From positions 77,984,209 to 78,048,208 of the forward strand of contig CM040427.1 of the NCBI GenBank assembly GCA_022702705.1: a stretch of DNA of 64,000 nt. Direction: 5' to 3'. The DNA is from Papilionanthe hookeriana x Papilionanthe teres. Its lineage: Eukaryota; Streptophyta; Magnoliopsida; Asparagales; Orchidaceae. Under the pieces are notes generated by a model. That model saw only the letters and a program-made list of their open reading frames with translations. It was not told the DNA's origin and ran no database searches. A program made the position numbers and the translations under genes. Below are positions 22,811 to 33,469 of the stretch, one piece after another; the first letter of the stretch is position 1; every line of letters begins with the position of its first letter.

Positions 22811-22885
22811 GGCGCTTAGGCGCCGGATTCGGCGCCTAGGCGCCGGATCTCGGCGCCTAGGCGCCGGAATCCGCGCCTAGGCGCC
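22811..22885. repeat. Four tandem palindrome units, 20-21 bp period
   Basis: Units at 22,811 (GGCGCTTAGGCGCC), 22,831, 22,852 and 22,872 (CGCGCCTAGGCGCC), separated by GGATTC, GGATCTC and GGAATC-type spacers. Confidence 0.95.
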
Positions 22886-23092
22886 AGACTCATTATTTTG
22901 GCAATTTTACATTTTAGCTCCTTTTTTGCTTCTTTTTGCTCCTTTTTCATTCTTTTTTATCTATTTTTCCTTTTTGAACATTTTTGCATCACCTACATCC
23001 AAAAACATAAAATACCTTTCATTAAAGCATAATATCCTTAAAAATTTGAGAAAAATCAAGGCATAAAAACAGGTATTTTTTTTCATGGATCA

Positions 23093-23097
23093 TGCAT
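23093..23097. repeat. Target site duplication of the Athila-like element, right
   Basis: tgcat, identical to 9,660-9,664. It also sets the LTR end at 23,092 rather than at the earlier CA at 23,084. Confidence 0.85.
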
Positions 23098-24180
23098 ATA
23101 TGAGTTTATCATCCCGTTGCTCTCTAGGTCAGCTAGCTAAGTTGAATTGTCTTCGAGTCGGTAAGATCAGTTCGATCAGCTAAGATCCGCTCAGTTAGAT
23201 GACATTAGCTCAGTCAGCTAAGCTTAGTCGATATAGCAATTTTCCAAGCAAGTAAGTTTTAAAAAGTCAGCTTGTATAGTCAATCAAGAAAATTGTTGGA
23301 TTGCAAGTAATTTTATTTATAAATTAAATTATATTTTATTTACATGGTATAAACTAGCTATATCTAACTGAAATTTACACAATTATTTTTTTATTTATAT
23401 TTATAAAAGTATTTATTAATAATTTTATATAAAAAATCAATTACTCATTGAAATTATTAGCTTCTTCAATCAATATAAACAAGACAAGTATAAATCAAAT
23501 ATGATAATAAAAATTTTTAAGCAAGCTAGATATGGGCATATATGTGAGTGATTGCCTCAAATTGAACATGAACAACTTATGATTTAAGAAAACCAAGTCT
23601 AATTCATGATATATTTGAATCGACTCAACTCGACTCCAACCTTTCCTTGGAAGCAGACTTGAATAACAATGCACATAGCTTCCTAGTTATTGTTTTTTTA
23701 TAAAAGATTTGCAATATTTGTAATATTGCATTTTATGTAATAATATATGTGAAGCCATAAAAAATGTGTGGGTGTGTTATTCATTATCTTTGGGATCATT
23801 AAAAAGTGTGTAATAAAATAGGAATTTTATCACAAAATGCTTACCTAAGAGTAATTTAAAAATTGAAGAAATGTCTACTATTGAATTTGAAATTGTCCTG
23901 TGAATCACACCCAAGGAGTAGATGATTGAACGAAGAGAGAATGAGAGAGATAGCACAACAAAGCAGAATTGATAGAGATTTAATTCTTGATTGATTAGCC
24001 TTTTATTGTCAAAATAGCCCCCTTATTTATAGGTAAGGGGGATACAAGAGGTGCATTTACTTGCTTACCCCTGGTTTTAAGAAAGACGTTACAGGATAAT
24101 TTAGCCGTAAATAAATAAATAAGTGAATAAATAAAAAGTCTCCACCTCAGATCACCTACAGGTTGTCACTTGTGATTGGT
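23098..24180. repeat. Right flank of the Athila insertion; dispersed repeat continues
   Basis: No gene. About 23,110-23,240 is an imperfect run of 'TCAGCTAAG'-like words. The part at 23,650-23,755 resembles 7,160-7,300. The part at 23,890-24,040 repeats the LTR-like zone seen at 6,510 and 9,430 ('GTGAATCACACCCAAGGAGT', purine-rich stretch, minus-strand TATAAATAAG). This supports an LTR-like repeat that stood here before the Athila insertion. Confidence 0.5.
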
Positions 24181-25759
24181 AATTCTTGGATTTGCAAGTC
24201 CCGCTCAGCCGACTCCGTTGGATTTGGGTAGCCGATCAACTTGAATTATTTCTCAATGATCTGAATCTTCACTCAATCAACTTGGTTGGCTGGCCAGATT
24301 CTTCGGTTTGTCGGTCAAATTTTTTCCCTTGAGACGATACTCCTAGGTGGGGATAGATTGTCGAGTAGATGGTGTATCACCGTAATATGACAGGTAACCC
24401 ACCCATTTCACAGGAGAACTATTAGGAAGCTTTTTTAGGTATCTTAATGAGCACCTTCACACACTTGATGAGTCTGTTGGGCTTCCTTTGAGATGACTCA
24501 TGACATTGTTGTAAGAACTGTGTTGGTGCCTTCTCTCGATTTGATAGGTTTTGACCTTCAACTTAGAGAACTTTCGCTTAGTAGGCTTGGATTACGGCTT
24601 CAAGGGAATCGTGAGGCAATTGACCTCGCAGGCTCACGTGCTATGTCCTTTAACTCTTAGTAGGATCACTTTGACCATACTTCTTTTGATTTGTTTGATT
24701 TTCTTGAGACTCATGCTGACGTATTTTTTATGTACATATTTAGTTCTCATATTCTCTTGCTTCTTGAATGTTACGCTAAGATAAAAATAAGAGAATTTAA
24801 TGCAAAATGTGAATGATATTTAAGATTAATTAATAATGCAATAATTGAGCTCCCTAAGAATGTTGTGTCTACAATACCTTTAAATACAAAGTGAGGAGTG
24901 CATTTTTCCCATCTTCCTTTGAAATCTTTGATTGGTCTTTCTGAACTTTGGTTGTCAGTATGGTTAATCCTCCCGACTAGAAGGGGAGTGATGGTAGAAA
25001 ATGATGGCAAGGAAATGGCTGAGACTCAACTCAGAGGACCAGGTGGGGCCCTCAAACTCGCTCGTTGGCCGTCTTGGTGAGGGGATGCAAGTAGAGGAAA
25101 ACCACCCATGAGAGGGTGCGTATGAGGAAAGTCACCCGGGAAAGACTTCGTATTTGACAGAGTGGTTGTTTGAAAGAACAACCAGTCAGTTTATTGGCTC
25201 CTATTTAGACTCCAACATTAGGATCAGAGAAAGAAACTATTAAGGGAATTGTGTGAGAGGATGTTGATGCCTCGATGCTGCTCGACAGGTAGGGTGTCAT
25301 CAACCTTCCTCTACCAATCGAAGGCTGACCCACTGTTGAGGAAAGGTTCTCTTTAACTTCTTCGGAATAGGAACAAATATTAATTACATTGGACATTTTT
25401 TAGATGAATTTTCTTTTTTTAAACCCTTCTTTAAATTATTTTTTAATGTAGATTATTCGATCACCGGAGCGGTGATAATTAGCTCTTCTTTGGTAGTGAT
25501 TGGTGTTGATATGGTTGCCAAGACCATAGTTAAGCAAGGGTTCGTTAACGGTACCTCGTGTCAAGTGGAGGATGGGAGCACTCACTCGAGTCTTCCAGGG
25601 AAGGCCCAAGCGTAACTGGCCACAGGTTCATAATATTCCTGCTCAAATGGTCTTCAATTACGTGAGATAGAGCATCTACTTCTCTAAGCGACTAGATTTC
25701 CTCAGGGCGGAGAGTTGTACCTACTAGCCTGTCAGTCGCCGGTATGTTTTAGATTTAAA

Positions 25760-25794
<35 letters not shown>

Positions 25795-26029
25795 GGAAAA
25801 TATTCATTTTTTTTATTTTGAAACATATGAAATCAAACCGATCTCATATAAACAATAGTTTAAATAATCGACCACTTCATCACAAGTCATGTATTTATCC
25901 CGAAGAATGGATACATTGCTTGGTGGTGAGTCTTAATCAAATAAACTACAGAATCCATGACATCCATTTGGACTGCGAACCATTTATGTTGACCGACAAA
26001 TTCCACTATCTAATGCTAAAGAGCTAGAT
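24181..26029. other. No recognised gene; mixed repeat-like sequence
   Basis: Short ORFs only (at most 79 codons), none of a known family. About 24,990-25,330 is richer in GC and has LTR-leader character. A (TA)n tract lies at 25,764-25,790. Nothing further can be supported. Confidence 0.5.
25764..25790. repeat. (TA)n microsatellite
   Basis: About 13 TA units. Confidence 0.95.
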
Positions 26030-26650
26030 AGAGTTTATATTAATTTGGGTTTTTTAAGTTTCCTATAAGGGCAAACCTCTGTAGTTACATCTTAGACAAC
26101 CTAAGTCACCTAAAAAAACTTTCGATTTAGATCAGAAAATATTATTTTCATGACTTCCAAAAGGTAGGATTTTTCAAAGTAATGAGGTAATAGGAAATCC
26201 AATAAGGGAATGGCTCAAGTTTGGAATAGTTATTATAGAGATTCAAAGGAAGACAAAGCTAGGAAAAAACACAGCTCCAAGAAGAAACTTGGTGATTTCC
26301 CAAACTATCCTATTGTTTGGCTCTAATTTGATATTTATTTGATGTCTCATCCTGTCAAATTTATTATTTAGGGCTTACATTCACTTGATACCGATCAAGT
26401 GAATCGTCTGAAAGATAGGAGAAGTTATGTCATATCACATGACAACCTCGGAATCTTAAGATGAGTTTAGGCCTTATGTCGCACGAGGTACAAAGACCTA
26501 AAGAGAGAAAGTGAGATTTATCTTGCACTGCGCAAACTACCTCAAAGTCCTATGGCTTATTTGTTTATTTCTAAGAAAGGAATTTTATTGTTAAAGATGA
26601 CCGTGCTGCCCACTATATATGCTCCAAGCTCCTCGTTGCTGCAGGTTAAG
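26030..26650 (+). pseudogene. Degenerate transposon-like coding segment, inverted partner of 3,640-4,290
   Basis: The plus strand encodes broken stretches such as 'KLGDFPNYPIVWL', 'KDRRSYVISHDN' and 'LRKLPQSPMAYLFISKKG'. The minus strand at 3.6-4.1 kb encodes related ones in the same order and spacing, e.g. 'KDRRVYVLPNDN'. At the DNA level the two are inverted repeats, for example 'CTCAAAGTCCTATG' against 'CATAGGACTTTGAG'. Stops and frameshifts are frequent. The family is unrecognised; a gypsy-type accessory or gag-side domain is a guess from context. Confidence 0.45.
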
Positions 26651-28059
26651 TTTTAGAAGTGTTAAATTGAATAGACGAGAGAAGTGTCATATTTTTGAAA
26701 TGTTTAAATTGAGGTGTCTTAATGTCTTATTAGGGGAAATGTTAAAGTTGATTAAGTGCCACCGGTTAGGATCCCACGGTTCCCTCGTTCCGGCACCACT
26801 ATTTTCTTCTGATCACTTAGTCTATATAAATTTACTAAACTCGACTAAATGAATTCAACAATTTCAATCAGACCGTGGGAAATCTTGTTATCAACCCTAG
26901 GTTACCTTCTCTAAGGGATTCCCGATCATCCACAGAAATGTTTTAATTTAGTTGCAATTGTGATTTTATTTTGTTTGTGACTAAATTTTGAGCTTATATT
27001 TTTCTTTGTTGTGGCGGTGAATTTGAATTTTTTTTGTTTTAGTTTTGTGGGTATCCTAAAAGTTTTAGTTTTGACATGAAAGTTTTATAAGCAAAAAAAT
27101 ACAGTAAAGTAAATGTGGAAAAAGAAACTATTTTAAACTGTAAAAGCGTATTAGTCCTCTTCTCGCACTCCAGCTGAAAGATTAGCTTCTTGCAACGAAT
27201 ATATAAGTTTGTAGAGAATTTAAAACTACGTGCCAGAAAATAGGAAAAACAGGTTTAAAATGTAACCACCAAATCCTATATCATAACTTGGTTAATTCCT
27301 ATTTGTTCATTTACGAGGATGATTTTCTTCATCAAAGCATAATAGGTTCAATGGTTCTCCAAGATATCCAAAAAATTATGAAGGGTTCGGGGAAAGCCAT
27401 GGACATTTCACAACCTTTTGAATTGTTTCGAGTTCATTTGAAATTATTATGTTGCTAAATAATTCATCCATATTATGCCCTTATGTTCAATGAATCCTGA
27501 TGTTTCAATTATTCTAATGAGTGGGGTAACTATCACTTGATATTTCATTTATAAATTATGTGGGTGAAGACCCTTAAGGGCAAATTGATTTAATTAGGAG
27601 ATTCAACAAATTTAATTTTAGAGTTGGGCTTATAGTGTTTCAAAGTGCTTAAAAGTTAATTAAATTTCATTTTCTAAGCCTCGTTAAGTCAAATATTGAT
27701 TAAACCTAATTTTTATCAAAACATTTGAAGGCCCTTAAGACTTTAATGGGTTAATTTGTAATTTCAAGAAATACAGAATTATGCGATGTATTTGATTCTT
27801 ATCAAAACATTTAATTATCATAAAACCATTGACTATGGGTTCTAATTGGTGAATTATTATCTTCCAAAATCAAACCCCTTACTTTAGAATCATTTAATTT
27901 AAGTATCTTCCAATTTTCCTTAATTCAAGAAATTAAAATTTTACCATTAAGTTTCTACCATTAAGTCCCTTATGTTTTAATCATCTAGATGTGTCAATTA
28001 TGATCATTCATTATCCATTTTCATTTGATTAGGCCTAAATATTAATTAAGGCTTAATTT
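26651..28059. other. No gene seen; AT-rich repeat flank
   Basis: AT-rich with short ORFs only (at most 77 codons). It probably belongs to the same old element as its neighbours, because the inverted copy at 1-4.3 kb has about the same spacing between its recognisable islands. Confidence 0.45.
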
Positions 28060-29270
28060 CTAAAATTACCATTTTGTCCCTAAGGCTTTATCACTTCATA
28101 ATTTACTAAGTTTAACTCAAATAACTTTAAAATTTTTATGTTACCCCAATTATGGGTTAATTAAAACATCAGAGAAGAAAATGTGATTTTTCTGATTTTA
28201 ATTTAATTTTTAAAATTATTTTAATGCAAAAAAAAAGGATTTTCAATATTAATTCAATCACTTAATCAAAATAAAGAATATGTTCTTAGCAAAATTATTA
28301 GAGATTCACCTAGGTCAGAGGACCACTTGAACCAACTTTCATGATTTTTTGAGTTTTCTTTTAATTATTAAAATTATTTGTTTGTTTTAAATATTAATTA
28401 AATATAAAATATTATTTAAGTTGAAAATTAATATTTATATTTTTTTAAAATCTCTCTGAGTACAGGGAACCCAGAGAAATAAGTATCATATTTTTATGAT
28501 TTATATTTTAATTATTGTAATTATTTTAGTGCAATATTAAGGGAAATTCATTTTTAGCCTTTTAAAAATTTATTTTAAGCATTTAAAAATTAATATCTTC
28601 ATTTAGAAAATTAAGAAAACTATTTTAATTTCTCCTAAGTGATTTGGAGACCAAATTTGACATTTTGGCTTATTTTAATATGTTTGTGACTTTTATGAAT
28701 TTTTAATTATTTTTAAGTCAAAATTACCATTTTATTTGTAAATTTCATTTCAGCAAACAAATTAACTCCAATTGACTTCAAATTTTTATGGGGAATTCCC
28801 CTGACTATTATTTACAGTGGAGAATCATTTTTGTTTTTTCACATTTATATTTTAATCATTTTAATTTTCTTTCTTTTTAGGGGTTTAATTACAATTAGGG
28901 CCCTTGTTAGTGAGTTAAATAAATTTTAAATTTTTCCTAGGGTCCTCTAATCACAGTGAACCTATCAAAAGAAATTTTTTATTTTTCTGATTAATATTTT
29001 AATTATTATAATTTTTATACCAAAAGAGATGGTATCAGCTTAGAAAATACGGATCTCCAGCTAGAGATGCCCCCTTACCTTGGAAAAATCAGGAAAGTTT
29101 TCTAACCACAGAGCCTTTAAGTCCTCTGAATCTCATGTCATGGTGAAATGTTTGGAATAAATTATGGCCTAAGTATGATTTGTTGTATTTAATTAATTAA
29201 AAATAAAATATAAGTCAAATGACCTCAATATTTTTTCACATTATTTTCCTCTATTCACTGAGCATGAGGG
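28060..29270. repeat. Degenerate AT-rich tandem array, period roughly 150-190 bp
   Basis: A module recurs near 28,190, 28,345, 28,490, 28,685, 28,850 and 29,000. Each has a short GC-richer island with words like 'CAGGGAACCCAGAGAAATA' or 'TCCTCTAATCACAGTGAACC', followed by an AT block around 'TATTTTAATTATTNTAATTA'. The spacing was measured by eye between AT blocks. The copies are too diverged for a consensus without alignment. Similar modules appear on the minus strand at 1,060-2,200. Confidence 0.5.
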
Positions 29271-30580
29271 TATTTTTATTTTATTTTTTGTGATTTTTCT
29301 ACACAAAGTTATGAATTTTCTAAGGTGGACTGAATTAAATAAATCCACTAAATCCTATTTTCCTATTTATCCACTGTGGTGCCGCGTCATCCTCGATAGC
29401 TCCGAAGCTCCCACGCGTCGCTTCGCCATTCGACACTGCCTTCTAACTCAGCAGCCAAGTGCCCTGCACTTTATGCATCGCGGTTCTGTCCAGCACAATT
29501 CGGGTCGTCCGTTCAATACACACTCAATCTAACAACGCACATTCATCGACTTCGACTGGTTCATCCCGAGAGTCGTCCACCTTCTAGCCTTAAGATCTCA
29601 AGCAAGACTCAACCAAATCATCTCAGGTTTGTTTCTATAGACTCATCTGACCTAGACAAACCTATTTATACAGCTTATATGGTATGAAATACAGTGTAGA
29701 TGCATGAAGAACCAAAATAGGCTCGAGCTAAGGTGAGAGCTCAATTCCTTTGTCTGAGAGGCAAGGCCTCAATCAGAAGGGTTCTACACGTTCATTGTAA
29801 CCTCGCGAAGCTGCTACAAGCACTAGTTTGAGCTCTCCTTGGATCTGCACTAGAACTCGATCAGAGGGAGATTTCAAGTCTGAGGGAAGTCTGGGTTGGA
29901 GAGGCTCTGTGATGGGGCTTCTGTGGGGGATCTTCTTTGTTTATTCTTGTAATGGTGAGGAGCCAACCAATTTGGAGTTTGGTGTACTGTGGAGTTGTGA
30001 TAGAAGGTGTCGTGGTTTTAGGAAATTTTAGTGGAGAAATTGGCCTTAGGTGGTGGCTGGTTGAGAGCAGGGGATTGATCTTAGGAAGGCTGTGAGAAAC
30101 TCTAGAAGTAGTTGGACAGAGTTTCCCCTAGGTTTTGTGTGTTCTCCTTGATTGGCTATGAGAGGTGGTGGTTTAAATAGGGGAGCTTAGAGTGGCTGCC
30201 ATGGCTTGGATTTGGGTGTGCTCAAGCGCTTAAGTGGAGGGCTGAAATGCACCATTGGCTGATTAGAGTTGGACAGTTTGGATGGGTGAGTTTGGGTTTG
30301 GATTCAAGTGGGGTGGCTCTCAGATTTGGCTCTTCCAGTGACTAGGCCGGCCGGCCAGGCCATGGGAGGGGTCAGGTGGTCAGGTGAGCCAGTGGGCAGG
30401 CCATTAAGGTGATTAACCTGAGTGGTGATGGCTTTGGGTAAGAGATCTTCATGGTTTAACCATAAATGGGAAGAGATTCCCTAAATTAAGGGACCCTTGG
30501 TCCATGACCCAACTAGCTTGAACTAAGTGATATAGGGAAGCTTCTAGGGTCCACTTGATGGCCATAGGAGGCTTAGCTTG
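29271..30580. other. GC-richer repeat segment, no supported gene
   Basis: Contains plus-strand ORFs of 80 (29,290) and 67 codons (29,828) without known motifs. 29,385-29,440 and 29,685-29,720 match the minus strand of 965-1,045 and about 600-660, so this is transposon-derived. About 30,330-30,360 has 'GGCCGGCCGGCCAGGCC', a small GC-rich palindromic patch. Confidence 0.45.
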
Positions 30581-30599
30581 GTCAATTTAGCTAGGCTTG

Positions 30600-31700
30600 A
30601 GTGACATTTTGGTCATGATTCAATTTGGGTTGCTTTGGGTTCAAGTTGGGCTAGGTTAGGTTTAAGCTTGGGTTGGGTCCAATTGATCGTTTAAAATGGT
30701 GTATATGATTATCAAAAAGATTTTAGAAAAGTATTAGAGTGATTTTGAATTGGTTTGGAGGGTCAATTTCATGGAATTTAGACATTTAGTCAATTTGGGC
30801 TAACTTGGGTTAAGCTTGGGTTTGGGTTGGGCTAGAGCTTGTCTAGGGCTCAATTGATGGTTTAATTGGTCTAGGTGAATGTCATGAAAGGTTTTGAATA
30901 GGAATTGGGTTGAAATTTTAGGGTTAGGAAGTTTAGTTTGGTGAAATTTGGGCATGTGGCACATTTGGGGTAAATTTGGGGGTTTTTTAGTTTGGTTAGA
31001 TTTAGGTGATGTTTGGGATCAAATGTGGGTCAATTGATGAATTAATTTGGTTTATTGTAATGTTAGGAATAGTTTAGAATTCAAATTTGAGAAAATTGAC
31101 TTGGCTATGGGTTTCAATTTGGGGGAATTTGGGTACCTGGTCAAAATCGAGGCTTTTTTATTTGGATTGAAATTGAGCTTTAAATTTGGTTCAATTGGGC
31201 TTGTATCTGGTTTGAATTGAGTTTAGCCATGGTGGATTTGAGTTTAGGATTGAAATTGGGTAAGGTTTAAGTCAATTGGGTGGACATTTGGGGTGATTTG
31301 GGTATTTTGGGCCTTTAGGGGCAATTTGGGGATTTTAGTCAAAATTAGTTAATTTGGTCAAATTGGGCTCAATGAAGTGGTTTAAATTGATTTTGAGGAC
31401 AATTGGTATGATTTTTGAGATTTGGGAATTGTTGGATTTTGAGGAGTATTTTGGTAATTTTGGTTATTTTAGGGATATTTGGGAATTTTGGTCATTTTAA
31501 AGTTTCTTGATAAATTTGAGTGGTGAAGAACATTTTGAAATGATTTATAAAGGAAATTTGGGGATTTGGTCAATTTTGGGATTTTTGGTCATATTTATAG
31601 TTTAGGGGTATTTGGTAATTTAGTGGATTTTAGGGGTAAAAGGGTTAAAGGTTGGGATTTGGTATAACTGGGGATTTTAACTTGAAGGATGTCAACCTTT
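30600..31700 (+). repeat. G+T-rich degenerate tandem array, period about 160-180 bp
   Basis: The plus strand is strongly G+T biased and poor in C. The word 'CAATTGAT' followed by a T/A-rich stretch recurs at 30,681, 30,852 and 31,032, with a variant (CAATTGGG) at 31,193. The spacings are 171, 180 and 161 bp. Between them, blocks such as 'GGTTTAATTGGT', 'AATTTGGG' and 'TAGTTTGGT' recur in similar order. This fits an old satellite-like array inside a retrotransposon's untranslated region. No ORF of note. Confidence 0.6.
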
Positions 31701-33460
31701 TTGAGTCACGGACAAGGGCAATTTCCTTTTGGATCCTCCATGTGTTGGTTCTAGCCAAATCCTAGCATAGGGCTAAGAGCTTGAGGAAACACTCACATGA
31801 GTTTCCAAAAGCATAGGAGACCAAGGGTAGACATGTTTAGTTTAGGGTTGGAGTAGGTGAGCCTGACCCAAACAAGACTACCCAAGGTAAATCCTAAGGC
31901 TTGACCATCTTATAGGGAACTCCTCTTGAGGTTCGTTATGCTTAATCTCATCCTCCTAGGTACTTAGAGGTGAGACTTTAAGCGTATAAAAATCCAATTT
32001 AAGCAAAGAAGCAATTTGAATTTTTAAGAGGGAGGGTTCCATCACTAGTCTTCTAAGATAGTCACCAGGAAAGTCCTATGGCTAGATCTTAAGGCTCCTC
32101 TAAACAAAGACTAGACCTCAACTAAAGTGAGTTCAACATAGCCGGGTGGGAGCATATGTTGGGAAACATGGAGGAGGAGATGGCCGCCATGTATGCAAGG
32201 GAGGCCACCCTCTTTGAAGAAGTTAAAGTTCTCAAATGGAGCTTCTAGCCATCTGGGAAGCATCTTCGGCTATTCAAGCTCAGGTTGAAATAGATAGAAT
32301 AAATCGATACATATTAGAGGCATAAAATTTTTACTAGCCGCTACTTCAGTAAGGGTTTGTCTCAACTGAAACAGCTGCCAATAGTTTTATAAACTTTTTT
32401 CTAGAATAATTGCTAAACAGTGTATGCAAATATATTTTATTTATTAAATATAAATTTGAATATTTCTATGTTGAATTATGTGTTTGATTCAGCTTCATTT
32501 TTGAGATTTAGATGACAGTTGACGTCGTTGCTCCAACAATTCAACATCCTCTCACTCCTTATAAATAGGGCTAAGAGTTCATGAAAACCTTGCGCAATTA
32601 TTTCCTTAAGTTCTTTTCCTAATGGTTCGTTCCCTCTTTCTCAGCTTTGCATTGCAGCCAAAGGAATCCCAAGTACTCTTATGTTCCGTACCTTCTAAGG
32701 AAACAACAACCATGTCAGAATGTTAGGTAGAGAGCCTTCAAAGATCCAACATATATGGGAAGTCGATACTCTTGAGCGTAGTTAGAAATAAATGAAGGGT
32801 TCAAAGATGGGAAGCAACACGATACGAGTGTGCTTGAGTGAGGCATTCTAGTGGTAAGTAAACTCCATTTAGTTGTGTAGACATTAGCTGTTCGACCTTT
32901 TGTAAGAGCTACAAAATCTCATGTTAAGACTCAATCTTGTGCACTCGAACCGCTAGAGAGAGACTCAAGATGCCCTCGTCAGCATGATAACATCGTTTAG
33001 GGTGGGAAGTGGCAAAGGATTGGCATCCTTGGCTTTGTAGCTATCTCCTAGAATGGTAGGTGTTATAGCGGGATATCTCGTTATTACGATTGTTGCACAT
33101 GGTGGCTAGTTAGCAAGTTTTGCAAGTCCTTTGGTTGTGGGATTATCTTTCCAACATATGACACCAAATTGATGTTTATTAGAACATTCACAACGGTTGA
33201 ATGATTATTTAGTGTCTTAACATTATATAAGAATCTAGAAAATACAAGGAGAGTAAAAGTAATGAGTAGAGACATTATAAGTTTTTACATGGAAAAACCA
33301 AGTAAAAAGGAAAAAAGAACCATAGAGCTTAGTTAAAAATAATCCACTATTGCTTGATGAGTACATGTATACACCCTTGTCTCATAGTCAGGAAAAAGTT
33401 CATGCAATTATAGTGTTTATATGCAGAAGGACTAGTTACACAACATTCATGAGCGGTTGT
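31701..33460. other. No recognised gene
   Basis: A 40-codon reading near 32,170-32,250 with 'MEEEMAAMYAREATLFEEV' looks acidic and helical and might be a gag or linker scrap, but it is too short to place. A TATA-like 'TATAAATAGGGC' lies at about 32,570, with a possible leader behind it, compatible with an LTR promoter. No partner repeat was found. Confidence 0.4.
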
Positions 33461-33469
33461 AGTTGCTGG

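Larger units (their letters stand above)
9665..23092 (-). mobile_element. Complete Athila-like Ty3/gypsy LTR retrotransposon
   Basis: An element of 13.4 kb read on the minus strand: 5' LTR 21,228-23,092, tRNA-Asp-type primer site, gag, protease, RT, RNase H, integrase, an ORF in the env position, polypurine tract and 3' LTR 9,665-11,446, flanked by 5-bp duplications. The domain order puts integrase after RNase H, which is Ty3/gypsy. The tRNA-Asp-type primer site, the absence of a chromodomain and the long post-integrase region with a plant-transposon-protein-like ORF point to the Athila lineage. The two LTRs differ at roughly one base in twenty over their first 150 bases by eye, so the insertion is not recent. 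Every coding domain carries stops or frameshifts. Confidence 0.92.
21228..23092 (-). repeat. Athila-like 5' LTR (1,865 bp)
   Basis: Plus-strand ends are TGACC... and ...GATCA, so the minus-strand reading begins TGATC and ends GGTCA. It matches 9,665-11,446 throughout. The minus-strand TATA box is at 22,467-22,474. It holds three plus four palindrome units, where the 3' LTR has one plus two. ORFs inside (e.g. 22,486-22,707) simply translate the 21-bp repeat as a seven-residue repeat and are not genes. Confidence 0.93.

Noticed and set aside
22547..22885. CRISPR-like array (short palindromic repeats with spacers)
   Set aside because: Spacers are only seven bases and nearly identical, the setting is a plant retrotransposon LTR, and no cas genes exist.
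30600..31700. Telomere-like TTTGGG/TTTAGGG words suggesting an interstitial telomere
   Set aside because: The words are scattered in a G+T-rich repeat, without tandem TTTAGGG units.
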